Positions 51,052 through 60,172 are shown, counted from the first letter of the stretch. The stretch: DNA of 64,000 nucleotides from Gaiellasilicea sp963761905 (GCA_963761905.1 CAVXIQ010000005.1:496001-560000); one strand, 5' to 3'. The notes: generated by a model from the sequence alone, not told the origin. Made by a program: numbers and translations.

Positions 51052-53399
51052 CAGGCAGTGGGCACCCAGACGAGCTTCAGCTCGACGACGCGCACGTCCG
51101 CCGACTCGAGCCTGATCTCGAGCTCTTCGATCTCCTCCGCCTTCGCCGTCCACTCCGCGTCGATCTCGGCGACCTCGTCGACGATCTCCTGCTCGAGCTC
51201 CGCGAGCGTCTGCTCGGTCGCCTCCGCCTTCTCCTCGGCCGTTCGTCTCCGCTCGCCGGTACGGGCGGTCATCCCGCGACGCGAGGCCGCGCCGCCGATC
51301 GCACCTCCTGCCCGCGCGATCGTCCGGGCGCTGCCGCGGCCGCCGAGGAGGACGTTGAGGATCGTGCCGGCGCCGGCGAGGAGCTCGGTGGTCGTGCGCG
51401 TCTTCTCGTCGGTCGCGAGCTCGTCGGCGCGACGACGAGCCGTCTCGAGCGCCGCCTCCAGCCGGTCGCGCTTCGCCTCGAGCCGGTCGCGGATCTTCGC
51501 CGCCTCCTGGTCGGCCCGTGTCTGCGCCTCCGCGTCGGCTCGGGCGGCAAACGCCTCCGAGGTCTCGCCGGGCCGCGAGAACAGCTTGAGCTCGCGGTTG
51601 CGGAAGATCGTCAGCGCCTGGGCGTCGGTGGCGCGTCGCTGGATCGCGGTCGCAGGCCTTGCGCCGGAACGACTCCTCCTGGAGCTCGGCCGGCGCTTCG
51701 GCGAACGTCGCGCCGGGCGGCGGCGTCGGAACGAGATCGCGCTCGTCGTAGTCGACCGCGACCTCCGTGTCGAGATCGAGCCCGTCCTCGAGCGGCCCGT
51801 AGAGCGCTTCCCATTCCTGCGTCGTGTCGAGGTCGGCGCTCGCGTCGTCGAAGCGAAGGCTGAGGCGCGCCGCCAGAAACGGGCGCAGCCGCGTGCCGTG
51901 CGGGGAGCCGCCCACCTGCGCGAGCCACGGCGCTGCGGGGTGGACGTAGAGCCCGTCCGACGGCGCTCGAGTGAGCGGCAGCGGGCGCGGGTGCCGCAGC
52001 AGGCAGCGGCCGCGGCCGGCCGCTCGCGCCCTTGCATCAGGATCTCGATCTGCTCCTTCGTCAACGGCCCGCGGAGGTACGACATCGCCCAGCGCGTCGA
52101 GAAGACGACCGGTTTCGGCTCGTGAGCGCTGACGAGGAGGAACTGCCGCTTCTGGAGCCCGCCGACGGCTTCGTCGAGCGCGGCGAGATCTGTGCCTCCC
52201 GCGGCCGAGCGCAACCCCTCGAGCACGCGCTCCTTGTCCCGCTCCGTCTGCAGGCGGCCGACGAGCCACGTCGCCGCGTTCGACATCGCCTTGTAGTCGA
52301 GATCGACCGGATTCTGGGTCGCGAGCACCATCCCGACGCCGTACGCCCGCGCCTGCTTGAGGATCGTCAGGATCGGTTTCTTCGCCGGCGGCACGGCGGT
52401 CGGCGGCACGAAGCCGTAGACCTCGTCCATGTAGACGAGCGCGCGGAGGTCGCTCGTCCCGGAGAGCCCGCGCATCCACGTGACGACCTTCGAGAGGATC
52501 AACGTGACCGCGAACTGCCGCTCCTCCTCCGAGAGGTGCGCCAGGTAGACGATCGCCGCCCGTGGGCTGCCGGGGGCTCCGAGGAGCTCGGCGGGATCGA
52601 GCGCGGCGCCCTCGCCCCAGATCGCGAACGACGGCGACGCGACGAGCGCGTTCAGCTTCAGAGCCAGCTCGGTGCGCTCCGCCGGCGGGAAGAACGCATC
52701 GAGATCGAAGACGCCGAGCTTGCGGAGCGGGGGCGACTGGATCTCGCCGATCAGCCCGCCGAGATCGAGGTCGCGCCCGCCGCGCCAGGCGTGCTCGACG
52801 AGATTCGAGAGGAGGACGTGCTCTCGGCTCGCAAGCGGATCGCCCCCGACTCCGACGAGGCCGAGCAGGCTCGTCACCGTGCCCTCGATCTCGTCGCGGA
52901 GCGTCTCGGCCTCCGTCTCCCAGGAGAGCGCCGGCGCCCGCAGCGAGCCGATCAGGTTGAGGGGGATTCCAGCGCTCGAGCCCGGCGTGTAGATGGTGAG
53001 CTCGGCGGCGTCCCGGAGCGCCTGAACCCGCTCGGGGCCGATCCCGGAGGCTGCGAGCCCCTCCTTCCACTCGGCGGCGACCTTGGCCGCGTACTCCTCG
53101 ACCGAGAGCCCGGCCTCGCGTGCATCCGACTCGTTCACCCACGGCTGGAAGCTTGCGGGAGCGAGATCGGGAAACGTGAGGAGCAGGTTGCCGAGGTCGC
53201 CCTTCGGATCGAGTGCGAGCACCGGCACGCCGGCCGAGAGCGCCTCCTCGAGGAGGACGAGCCCGAGACCGGTCTTGCCCGAGCCGGTCATCCCGACGAT
53301 CACGCCGTGGGTCGTCAGGTCGCGCGGCTCGAGCGCCAGCGGCTCGCCGTCTGCTGTCGTTCCCAGCCGGAACCCGTTGTCACCGTCCGGCGCGCCCAT
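51051..53399 (-). CDS. HerA/DUF853-type ATPase (frameshifts in the middle)
   Basis: About 781 residues from ATG 53399. Walker A is in HGVIVGMTGSGKTGLGLVLL and Walker B in LRALVYMDEVYGF. VLATQNPVDLDYKAMSNAATWLVGRLQ and RQFLLVSAHEPKP are typical of the HerA-like helicase/translocase family (DUF853/DUF87). The frame is disturbed between about 51980 and 52000 and again near 51650, where YVHPAAPWLAQVGG...DLDTEVAVDYDE continues in another frame. The C-terminal ~170 residues are a long charged coiled coil. Its role may be DNA translocation or repair; no NurA partner is adjacent. Confidence 0.82.
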   Translation of the reverse strand: MGAPDGDNGFRLGTTADGEPLALEPRDLTTHGVIVGMTGSGKTGLGLVLLEEALSAGVPVLALDPKGDLGNLLLTFPDLAPASFQPWVNESDAREAGLSVEEYAAKVAAEWKEGLAASGIGPERVQALRDAAELTIYTPGSSAGIPLNLIGSLRAPALSWETEAETLRDEIEGTVTSLLGLVGVGGDPLASREHVLLSNLVEHAWRGGRDLDLGGLIGEIQSPPLRKLGVFDLDAFFPPAERTELALKLNALVASPSFAIWGEGAALDPAELLGAPGSPRAAIVYLAHLSEEERQFAVTLILSKVVTWMRGLSGTSDLRALVYMDEVYGFVPPTAVPPAKKPILTILKQARAYGVGMVLATQNPVDLDYKAMSNAATWLVGRLQTERDKERVLEGLRSAAGGTDLAALDEAVGGLQKRQFLLVSAHEPKPVVFSTRWAMSYLRGPLTKEQIEILMQGRERPAAAAACCGTRARCRSLERRRTGSTSTPQRRGSRRWAAPRTARGCARFWRRASAFASTTRAPTSTRRRNGKRSTGRSRTGSISTRRSRSTTTSAISFRRRRPARRSPKRRPSSRRSRSGARPATAIQRRATDAQALTIFRNRELKLFSRPGETSEAFAARADAEAQTRADQEAAKIRDRLEAKRDRLEAALETARRRADELATDEKTRTTTELLAGAGTILNVLLGGRGSARTIARAGGAIGGAASRRGMTARTGERRRTAEEKAEATEQTLAELEQEIVDEVAEIDAEWTAKAEEIEELEIRLESADVRVVELKLVWVPTA

Positions 53400-53903
53400 C
53401 GGCGCAGACCCTACAAGGGAGGTTCCCTCGTGAGGGTGATCGAGCCGACGCCCCGCGCCGACGATGAGCGTGGGGACTGGTTCCTGCGGCCGAAAGGCGG
53501 AACAGAATGACTGCGGCAGATCTCAAGCGGAAGCTTCGCAATTCGCCCTTTGCATCCCTGCAATGGCGGATCCTCCACGGCGGCACGTAACCACGCGCCC
53601 CGTCGGCGTACGCGAGGAGCGATTGTGAGAGTCACCTCTCACCGTCGCTCCTGGCGTGCGCGGGACTAAAGTTAGACGCGGGCGCGCCCAGCGACCGTGC
53701 CGCCCGAGCTGCTCATCCCCGTGAGTGCTCGTGGTCCGACGATCGTGATCGTGGAGAGCCGCACTCCTCGGGGCGCGCCCACCTCGACAGATGCCTCCGC
53801 ATGCGGCTCTTGCGCCTTCTCGCGAAACGCTTACAACTGCCGGGCGCAAGAACGTTCGAAGCCGCGCATCTACTCGCTAGACAACCGAAGAAAGGTCGAT
53901 CAA
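53400..53903. other. Intergenic stretch with only minute open frames
   Basis: The only readable frames here are two overlapping mini-ORFs from GTG 53430 (26 residues, ending WFLRPKGGTE) and ATG 53507 (27 residues), joined by ATGA. They are too short to call. A possible promoter for the CHRD gene is listed at 53810. No RNA gene was recognised. Confidence 0.4.
53810..53837 (+). promoter_or_regulatory. Possible sigma-70-type promoter of the CHRD gene
   Basis: TTGCGC (53810-53815) and TACAAC (53832-53837) are separated by 16 bases, about 66 bases upstream of the ATG at 53904. Both boxes are imperfect. Confidence 0.28.
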
Positions 53904-54383
53904 ATGATGAAGAAGCTTCTAGTCGCCGGCTCGCTCGCGCTCGTCGCGACGACGGCAGCCTACGCGGGGACACCCACGACGCCCGGCGCGAACGGCACCG
54001 GCGGCAAGGCGCTCGTCGCCAAGCTGGCCGGCGCGAGCGAGGTTCCTGCTGCGAATGCGGCCGACCGCGGCTCCGCCGTGATCCGCCTGAACGCGAAGAC
54101 CCTGAAGGTGTGCTGGTCGTTCAGCTCGCTGAAGCTGACGGCGAAGCCCGGGCTTGGGAAGACGCCGCTCGCGGCCCACATCCACGTCGGTGCCGCCGGT
54201 GCGACAGGCGCGGTCGTCGTTCCGCTCGGCGCGTCGTACGCCCGCAGCGGCTGCACGGCCTCGACGAAGCCCGTGATCGACGCCATCCTGGCGAACCCGA
54301 AGGGCTACTACGTGAACGTGCACAACGCCTCCTATCCGGATGGCGCCGTGCGCGGTCAGCTGAAGAAGGGCACCCCCGCCTGA
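53904..54383 (+). CDS. Secreted CHRD-domain protein
   Basis: 159 residues from ATG 53904 (a second ATG follows directly), with signal peptide MMKKLLVAGSLALVATTAAYA. The CHRD (chordin-like) domain shows LVAKLAGASEVPAANAADRG, HIHVGAAGATGAVVVPLG and the conserved closing strand YYVNVHNASYPDGAVRGQL with its His. One cysteine pair (VCWSF, GCTAST) is likely. Bacterial CHRD proteins are exported and of unclear function. A long perfect hairpin follows 15 bases after the stop. Confidence 0.88.
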   Translation: MMKKLLVAGSLALVATTAAYAGTPTTPGANGTGGKALVAKLAGASEVPAANAADRGSAVIRLNAKTLKVCWSFSSLKLTAKPGLGKTPLAAHIHVGAAGATGAVVVPLGASYARSGCTASTKPVIDAILANPKGYYVNVHNASYPDGAVRGQLKKGTPA

Positions 54384-54398
54384 GCTTCGAGTCGAGCA

Positions 54399-54431
54399 CC
54401 GGCCGGCGGCGGGATTCCCGCCGCCGGCCGG
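54399..54431 (+). terminator. Long perfect hairpin after the CHRD gene
   Basis: Fifteen-base arms CCGGCCGGCGGCGGG and CCCGCCGCCGGCCGG enclose ATT. It is very stable but is followed by GCTCC, not a T run; it may terminate transcription from the CHRD gene or protect its 3' end. Confidence 0.6.
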
Positions 54432-54706
54432 GCTCCTCGAGCCGGCGCGCCGGTCTCCAGGCAGATGCGAATCCTGGATCGTGTTCAACTGGCGAGCTTC
54501 GGCGGAGTTTGCCCAGATAACCCGCCCGGCCTTGCTCTGTGGGCTCGCCGCACCGCGGCCTCGAATCGGTCCGATGTGGAGATCGATCGCTGGGAGGGCG
54601 TCGGCCATGACGATCGCGAGGCAGCCGGAGCGGGCGACACGTCCGCCCGTAGCACGGCTCAGAGCCAGCGCCTCTAACGCCGACCACTGCGGAGCCCCCA
54701 CCACCG

Positions 54707-55187
54707 GGGCTAGTGCGCCAGGAGGACTTCCAAGCTGACGATCGCGAGCCCGAGGAGGACGTTGAGCGCGATCACCGCGAGCGTTCCGGGCCGGCCGAGT
54801 CGCTCGGCAGTCGCGTAGCGCGCACCTTGAACTGCAAGCGTGGTCGCTCCGATCCCGAGGGCAAGCCAAACGGCCGGCTGCTCGGCGAGAACGCCGAAGG
54901 CTCCCAGGACGAGTGACGCGATCGGCGCGACGGCCGCCGCCAGAATCGCGAGCTCGCGCCGAGCGACGTCACCGAGCTCCGCCTTGTCGAGGCGCCGGCC
55001 CCGCTCGAGACTCTCGGCGAGCGTATGGGAGTAGACGTGGGCGACCCAGAGGACGAGGACAGTCGCGCCGACGATCACCGCGAGCCGTCCCGTGTCCGTG
55101 TCCTCGCCGCGAGACCCGGCCGCGATGGTGGCCATCACGACGATCGTTCCGTAGACCGTGCCGGCGATGCTTCTCGCAGACCCGAAC
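54707..55187. repeat. Tandem duplication, left copy
   Basis: About 480 bases that recur almost unchanged at 55301-55781 (period 594), from GCTAGTGCG before the stop codon of the membrane-protein gene to CAGACCCGAAC near its start. The few differences seen are single substitutions. Confidence 0.85.
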
Positions 55188-55225
55188 TTGGCTTCCTGAG
55201 CCTGTTCTCGGCGCGCCGAGATCAT
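54710..55225 (-). CDS. Four-helix membrane protein, copy 1 of a tandem pair
   Basis: 171 residues from ATG 55225. From residue 15 on (GSARSIAGTVYGTIVVMATI) it is nearly identical to the neighbouring copy. Four predicted spans: about 18-38, 50-68, 100-122 and 140-165. A charged segment ESLERGRRLDKAELGDVARRE sits between spans two and three, preceded by HVYSHTLAE, whose His pair may be functional. Not assigned to a family. The N-terminal 14 residues differ between copies, because the duplication ends there. Confidence 0.75.
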   Translation of the reverse strand: MISARREQAQEAKFGSARSIAGTVYGTIVVMATIAAGSRGEDTDTGRLAVIVGATVLVLWVAHVYSHTLAESLERGRRLDKAELGDVARRELAILAAAVAPIASLVLGAFGVLAEQPAVWLALGIGATTLAVQGARYATAERLGRPGTLAVIALNVLLGLAIVSLEVLLAH

Positions 55226-55300
55226 CTGAGTTCGGCTCGGCAGGGGTAGAACGTTCTGCCTGCCAAGCGGGAGAGCCGCCCTCCTCCGGGCGCGGTTACC

Positions 55301-55781
55301 GGGCTAGTGCGCGAGGAGGACTTCCAAGCTGACGATCGCGAGCCCGAGGAGGACGTTGAGCGCGATCACCGCGAGCGTTCCGGGCCGGCCGAGGCGCTCG
55401 GCAGTCGCGTAACGCGCGCCCTGGACGGCAAGCGTCGTCGCTCCGATCCCGAGCGCAACCCAAACGGCCGGCTGCTCGGCGAGAACGCCGAAGGCTCCCA
55501 GGACGAGTGACGCGATCGGCGCGACGGCCGCCGCCAGAATCGCGAGCTCGCGCCGAGCGACGTCACCGAGCTCCGCCCTGTCGAGTCGCCGGCCCCGCTC
55601 GAGACTCTCGGCGAGCGTATGGGAGTAGACATGGGCGACCCAGAGGACGAGGACGGTGGCGCCGACGATCACCGCGAGTCGCCCCGTGTCCGTGTCGTCG
55701 CCGCGAGACCCGGCCGCGATGGTCGCCATCACGACGATCGTTCCGTAGACCGTGCCGGCGATGCTTCTGGCAGACCCGAAC
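55301..55781. repeat. Tandem duplication, right copy
   Basis: Partner of 54707-55187 in direct orientation. A 17-base identity (CGGCTCAGAGCCAGCGC) also lies outside each end of the pair, at 54655 and 55850, the latter being the end of the CorA gene. Confidence 0.85.
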
Positions 55782-55810
55782 AGCAGGTGCTGGGTTCGAC
55801 CCGGCCTCAT
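55304..55810 (-). CDS. Four-helix membrane protein, copy 2 of a tandem pair
   Basis: 168 residues from ATG 55810. The sequence after residue 11 is almost the same as copy 1; visible replacements are Glu to Asp after SRG, Lys to Arg in RRLDRAE and Leu to Val in PAVWVALG. Both copies have intact frames, so both may be expressed, which suggests a dosage effect or a very recent duplication. It stops 79 bases before the next copy and starts 44 bases from the CorA stop. Confidence 0.75.
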   Translation of the reverse strand: MRPGRTQHLLFGSARSIAGTVYGTIVVMATIAAGSRGDDTDTGRLAVIVGATVLVLWVAHVYSHTLAESLERGRRLDRAELGDVARRELAILAAAVAPIASLVLGAFGVLAEQPAVWVALGIGATTLAVQGARYATAERLGRPGTLAVIALNVLLGLAIVSLEVLLAH

Positions 55811-55853
55811 CGGAAGCTACGGTCCGTTCTTCTACCCGAAGTGGCGGTTCGGC

Positions 55854-56834
55854 TCAGAGCCAGCGCTTGTAGCGGAAGAAGCCGAGCAGGGCGAGCATGA
55901 CGGCGACCATCGTCCCGGCCACGATCCAGAACGCCGCGGCGCCGCCGTTCCCCGGAAAGTCGACGTTCATCCCGAAGATCCCGGTGATCAGGGTCAGCGG
56001 GAGGACGACGGCGCTGAAGACGGTGAGCACGCGGAGGACGTCGTTCTGGCGGTGCGAGATCACGGACTCGTTCGTGTCCTCGAGCGCCTCGACGACCTCC
56101 TTGTAGTTGTCGAGGAGGTCCCAGATCCGCTCGGAGGCGTCGACGATGTCGTCGAAGTAGAGGTCGAGCTCCTCGGGCAGGAACCGCTCGACGCGCCGCT
56201 CGAGGAGGCGCAGCGTCGCGCGCTCGGGCTTGATGATCTTGCGGTAGGAGATGATCTCCTGCTTCACGTTCGAGATGTCGCGGACGACGTCCTCGGCCCG
56301 CTCCTCGAACATCGCGTCCTCGACGGTGTCGAGCTTGTGCCCGATCTTGTCGAGGATCGGAAAGCAGTAGTCGAAGAGGTCGTCGAGCACCTCGTAGAGA
56401 AGGCGGCCCGAGCCCTTGGCGAAGAGATCGGCACGAAGCTCCTCGTCCTCCTCGCAGCGGCGGAAGAGCCGCGTCACCGGCAGGAGCTCCACGTTCGGCA
56501 GCGTCACGAGGTAGTCCGAGCCGAGGAAGACATCCAGCTCGGCAGCGTTCAGCCGCTGGATCGCCTTGTCGTAGACGGGGAAGTGGAGAACCGAGAAGAG
56601 GTAGTCCGGGTACTCGTCGACCTTCGGCCGCTGGCGCTTCGAGAGGACGTCCTCGACGTCGAGGGCGTGCCAGCCGAAGCGCTCCGAGAGGGCGTCCGTG
56701 GCGGCCGGATGAGGCCGGTCGAGGTGGATCCAGGTCAGGCCGGCGGACGCGAGCTCGAGCGGCGCGCGCTCAGCGCGCGCGACGACCGGACCGCTGCCGG
56801 GCCGGGTCCGCCGGATGCGGGGCAGGCTGGGCAT
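55854..56834 (-). CDS. corA: CorA-family magnesium/cobalt transporter
   Basis: 326 residues from ATG 56834. A large cytoplasmic alpha/beta and long-helix domain (EYPDYLFSVLHFPVYD, LDTVEDAMFEERAEDVVRDI) leads to two C-terminal spans. The selectivity signature is in TLITGIFGMNVDFPG (GMN, about residue 288), followed by the basic tail FFRYKRWL. The protein forms a pentameric Mg2+ channel in the membrane. The preceding short loop in place of GMNxxxMP reads VDFPGN, a common variant. Confidence 0.93.
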   Translation of the reverse strand: MPSLPRIRRTRPGSGPVVARAERAPLELASAGLTWIHLDRPHPAATDALSERFGWHALDVEDVLSKRQRPKVDEYPDYLFSVLHFPVYDKAIQRLNAAELDVFLGSDYLVTLPNVELLPVTRLFRRCEEDEELRADLFAKGSGRLLYEVLDDLFDYCFPILDKIGHKLDTVEDAMFEERAEDVVRDISNVKQEIISYRKIIKPERATLRLLERRVERFLPEELDLYFDDIVDASERIWDLLDNYKEVVEALEDTNESVISHRQNDVLRVLTVFSAVVLPLTLITGIFGMNVDFPGNGGAAAFWIVAGTMVAVMLALLGFFRYKRWL

Positions 56835-56864
56835 ACGTACTGAGCGGCTCGTCGGTCGACAGCA

Positions 56865-58181
56865 TCACGCTCGGGATTCTACTCCGCGTCCGGAATCCTC
56901 CTTCAGCGGCGCGAGTGCGGGCGCGACAGTGACGGAAGCGTCGGTGTCTGCCCGGTAGCTGACCGGGGAGCGACGGACGTTCGGCGGCAAGGCTCGCTCG
57001 AGCACGAGGGCGCCGGCGCCCGCGGCGAGACAGACCGCCGCCGAGAAGACCCAGAGCCCGGTGGGCGAGATCGAGAGCAGGAGGCCGCCGAGGGGAGGGC
57101 CGAGCGTGAATCCGATCTGCCAGGAGAAGGCCGACATCGCCATGTACCGGCCGAGCAGGCGGTGATCGGCGAGATCGGCGACGAGCGGCGCCTGGACCGC
57201 CCCGTGCAGGCACTCGCCGATCCCGAAGACCGCCGCGGCGAAGGCGATCAGCGCGAACGCCGCGAAGCCGGCGAGCCAGAGCCCGCCGACGGGAACCAGC
57301 AGCCAGGCTGCGGCCCAGACGACCCCCATCGTCGCCAGCACGCCCATGCGGCGGCGGCCCTCGGCGAGTCGCGCGATCGGGAGCTGCGCGAGCACGATCA
57401 CGAGCGTGTTGACGGCGAAGACCGCGCCGATCCAGCGCTCGCCGATCCCGGCCTCGTTCTTGCTGTAGGGCGCGATCAGCTCGATCTGGGCCATGCCGGC
57501 GGTGATGAAGACGGCGTTCAGCGCCATGAAGCCCATGAACACGCGATGGCGCACGACGTCGCGGTAGCTGCCGGCGCGCTCGCCTGCTCGACGCGCGACC
57601 TTTGCGGGCTCGGGCACGAAGGCGACCAGGACGCCGGCATAGGCGACGAAGGTGAGCGCGTCGGCGAGGAAGAGGAGACGGAAGCTCGAGGCGGCGAGGA
57701 AGCCGCCGGCGAGCCCGCCGATCCCGATCCCGAGGTTCATCACGACCCTCTGCATCGCGAACGCGGCCGGGCGTCGTTCGGGCGGGGTCAGGCCGGCGAT
57801 CAGGGTCGACTGCGCCGGCCAGAAGATCCCGTTCCCGATTCCCGTGATCGCGCTCGCGAGGAAGCCGTGCCACGGCGACTCGACGAAGGCGTAGCCGCCG
57901 AAGCCGACGGCGAGGAAGCCGAGCGCGACAGCGAGCATCCGCCGGCCGCCGAACCGGTCGACGAGCGGCCCGGAGAGCGGCCCGGCGATCAGGCTGACCG
58001 CGGCGTTCGTGCCGAGAATCAACCCGGCGAGCCCGAGCGAGAAGCCGCGCTCGTTGTGCAGGTAGATGAACGCGAACGGCAGCACGAGCCCGTTCCCGAT
58101 CGCGTTCATGAGCCCGCCGAGCTGGAGGACCTGCACCGATCGCGGGAGGCGTGGGTTCAGGCTGCGGAGGTAGCCGGCCAC
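56865..58181 (-). CDS. MFS transporter
   Basis: 438 residues from GTG 58181 with 12 predicted spans. The motif-A loop reads SGPLVDRFGGRRMLAV and its repeat RLAEGRRRMGV. The segment ALTFVAYAGVLVAFVPEPAKV leads into the central cytoplasmic loop. Drug/proton antiport is the likeliest class, but the substrate is unknown. It is divergent from the second MFS gene at 58258 (77-base gap) and 31 bases from CorA in the same direction. Confidence 0.88.
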   Translation of the reverse strand: MAGYLRSLNPRLPRSVQVLQLGGLMNAIGNGLVLPFAFIYLHNERGFSLGLAGLILGTNAAVSLIAGPLSGPLVDRFGGRRMLAVALGFLAVGFGGYAFVESPWHGFLASAITGIGNGIFWPAQSTLIAGLTPPERRPAAFAMQRVVMNLGIGIGGLAGGFLAASSFRLLFLADALTFVAYAGVLVAFVPEPAKVARRAGERAGSYRDVVRHRVFMGFMALNAVFITAGMAQIELIAPYSKNEAGIGERWIGAVFAVNTLVIVLAQLPIARLAEGRRRMGVLATMGVVWAAAWLLVPVGGLWLAGFAAFALIAFAAAVFGIGECLHGAVQAPLVADLADHRLLGRYMAMSAFSWQIGFTLGPPLGGLLLSISPTGLWVFSAAVCLAAGAGALVLERALPPNVRRSPVSYRADTDASVTVAPALAPLKEDSGRGVESRA

Positions 58182-58257
58182 GCCGAGACACTAGCCACGG
58201 CGCCAGCGGCGGCTCGCCGCCCTTGCCTCGGGCGGCCAATCGGCGTTCAATCGGCGG

Positions 58258-59907
58258 ATGCGGCGGGCAATCCAGGCGCTCTCGGGCGCGAGTGGGATCT
58301 GGCGGAACCGGGAGCTTCGGCGGGCCGAGCTCGGCTGGGGCGCGGCGATCGTCGCCGAGTGGATGCACTTCGTCGCGCTCGGCGTCTTCGCCTACGAGGC
58401 AGGCGGGCCGCTCGCCGTCGGGATCGCCGGGCTCGTCCGGCTCCTGCCGGCGGCGCTGCTCGCACCCTTCGCTGCCGCGTTGGGAGATCGCTTCCGCCGC
58501 GAGCGCTTTCTCGTCGCGAATGCGCTCGTCGGGGCGGCGGCGCTCGCCGGCTCGGCGGCGGCGTTCGCACTGGGCGGAAACGAGATCCTCGTGATAGGTC
58601 TGGCCGCGCCGGTCGGCGTCGCCTCGACGCTCGTGCGGCCGGCCCTCCAGGCGTTGCTCCCCTCGCTCGCTCGAAATCCGGCGGAGCTCATCGCCTCGAA
58701 CAGCGCGACCTCGACGGTCGAGGGACTCGGAACGCTGCTCGGGCCGCTCGCGGCGGGCCTGATCCTCTCGCTCGCCGACGTCGGTGTCGTCTTCGGTGCG
58801 GGCGCCCTCGCATTCGCGGCCGCGGCAGTGCTCTTCGCCACGGTTCGGGTCGAGGGCCGGCTGGTGCTCGCGGAGCCCGAGCCGGCGCCCGCCCGGCGAA
58901 TGCTCCTCGCCGGCTTCGCAACGGTGGTCGGCGAGCCGAAGTCCCGCCTCGTCGTGACGCTGATCGCGGCCCAGGGTTTCGTCCGCGGCTGCCTGAATGT
59001 CCTGATCGTGGTCACCGTCTTCGAGGTGCTCGACGCGGGCGAGGGCGCCGTGGGCTACCTGACGGCCGCCCTCGGCGTGGGTGGGCTCGTCGGTGCGCTC
59101 GTGTCGCCGGCGCTCGTCGGCCGCAGGCTCGCGGCGCCCTTCGGCCTGGCGCTCGTCTTCTGGGGGCTTCCGATCGCGCTCGTGGCGCCGTCTCGCTACC
59201 TCGCCGTCGCGATCCTGCTGCTCGCGATCGTCGGTGCGGCGAACAGCATCGAGGACGTCGCCGCGTTCACACTGCTTCAGCGGATCGTCCCGGACGAGGT
59301 CTTGACGCGCGTGCTCGGCGTCGTCTGGGCAATCGCCATGGGCGCGGTCGGGATCGGCTCGATCGCTGCGCCCGCGGTCGTGGATGCAATCGGCGCGCGA
59401 CCCGCCCTCATCGTCGTAGGGGCGATTCTGCCCGTGCTCACGCTCGTCACCTGGCGAGGCCTCGTGGAGATCGACCGCACCGTCGCGAGCCCGGGAGCGG
59501 AGCTCGAGGTCGTCGAGCAGACGAGTCTCTTCGCGCCGCTCAGCGTCGCGGCGAAGGAGCGGCTCGCCGCCGCGCTCGTTCAGCAGGACGTCGCCGCCGA
59601 GGAGGTCGTCTTCCGAGCCGGAGAGGCCGGAGACCGGTTCTACCTCGTCGCCGACGGCGCGCTCGAGATCGTGGGGGAGGGCGTGCAGGCGATCGCCGCC
59701 AGCGGCGACTTCTTCGGCGAGATCGCGCTCCTCCGCGACGTGCCACGGACGGCGACCGTGCACGCGCTCGTCGACTCGGAGCTCTACGTGCTCAGCCGGG
59801 CCGACTTCCTCGCCGCGATGCTGGCCCACACCGGCGTCCGCGCGGCGGGCGAGGCGGTCGCCGACGAGCGGCTCGAGGCAAGCCGCAAGGTCGACCAGCC
59901 GAGCTGA
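58258..59907 (+). CDS. MFS transporter with C-terminal cyclic-nucleotide-binding domain
   Basis: 549 residues from ATG 58258. The first ~410 residues have 10-12 spans with LGDRFRRERFLVANALVG as motif A. After a linker (EIDRTVASPGAELEVVEQTS), residues about 425-520 form a CAP/cNMP-binding domain: EEVVFRAGEAGDRFYLVADGALEIV and the phosphate cassette GDFFGEIALLRDVPRTATV. In that cassette the Arg and the FGE motif needed for cAMP/cGMP binding are kept. A transporter gated or regulated by a cyclic nucleotide or a related ligand is implied; the cargo is unknown. Confidence 0.88.
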   Translation: MRRAIQALSGASGIWRNRELRRAELGWGAAIVAEWMHFVALGVFAYEAGGPLAVGIAGLVRLLPAALLAPFAAALGDRFRRERFLVANALVGAAALAGSAAAFALGGNEILVIGLAAPVGVASTLVRPALQALLPSLARNPAELIASNSATSTVEGLGTLLGPLAAGLILSLADVGVVFGAGALAFAAAAVLFATVRVEGRLVLAEPEPAPARRMLLAGFATVVGEPKSRLVVTLIAAQGFVRGCLNVLIVVTVFEVLDAGEGAVGYLTAALGVGGLVGALVSPALVGRRLAAPFGLALVFWGLPIALVAPSRYLAVAILLLAIVGAANSIEDVAAFTLLQRIVPDEVLTRVLGVVWAIAMGAVGIGSIAAPAVVDAIGARPALIVVGAILPVLTLVTWRGLVEIDRTVASPGAELEVVEQTSLFAPLSVAAKERLAAALVQQDVAAEEVVFRAGEAGDRFYLVADGALEIVGEGVQAIAASGDFFGEIALLRDVPRTATVHALVDSELYVLSRADFLAAMLAHTGVRAAGEAVADERLEASRKVDQPS

Positions 59908-59955
59908 CCGACGGCTGGTGTGTGAGGCCCAGCGACGCTCGTGCTCGAGCTGGTC

Positions 59956-59977
59956 AGGCCGCGAAGCGGCCTCTTTA
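59956..59977 (+). terminator. Rho-independent terminator after the MFS-cNMP gene
   Basis: AGGCCGC-GAA-GCGGCCT (seven-base stem, three-base loop) is followed by CTTTAGGGATTTT, 49 bases after the stop at 59907. Confidence 0.6.
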
Positions 59978-59988
59978 GGGATTTTCGC

Positions 59989-60019
59989 GGTCGAGCGTCC
60001 GCTTCGCGGATGCTCGACC
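59989..60019. repeat. Inverted repeat downstream of tRNA-Arg
   Basis: A 14-base stem (GGTCGAGCGTCCGC / GCGGATGCTCGACC) with one G-T pair around TTC. It lies just 3' of the reverse-strand tRNA-Arg gene and could end that transcript. Confidence 0.45.
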
Positions 60020-60035
60020 TGCGGGCAGTAACAGT

Positions 60036-60107
<72 letters not shown>

Positions 60108-60130
60108 GGAGCCGGCAGTCTAGCGGGGGG

Positions 60131-60165
60131 TGAAAACGGCGGGGCGAGCCGGAGCCCGCCCCGCC
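60131..60165 (-). terminator. Rho-independent terminator of the first M43 protease gene
   Basis: On the reverse strand the stem GGCGGGGC/GCCCCGCC (60138-60145 with 60158-60165) is followed by GTTTTC. It begins eight bases after the stop at 60173. Confidence 0.72.
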
Positions 60166-60172
60166 TGGAGAG

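Noticed and set aside
53430..53595. Two overlapping mini-ORFs (26 and 27 residues) after the HerA-type gene
   Set aside because: They are too short, lack a ribosome-binding site and have no recognisable features.
57162..59978. Forward-strand open frame of about 940 codons over both MFS genes
   Set aside because: It is a shadow of the MFS genes in a different frame with no hydrophobic segments or motifs of its own.
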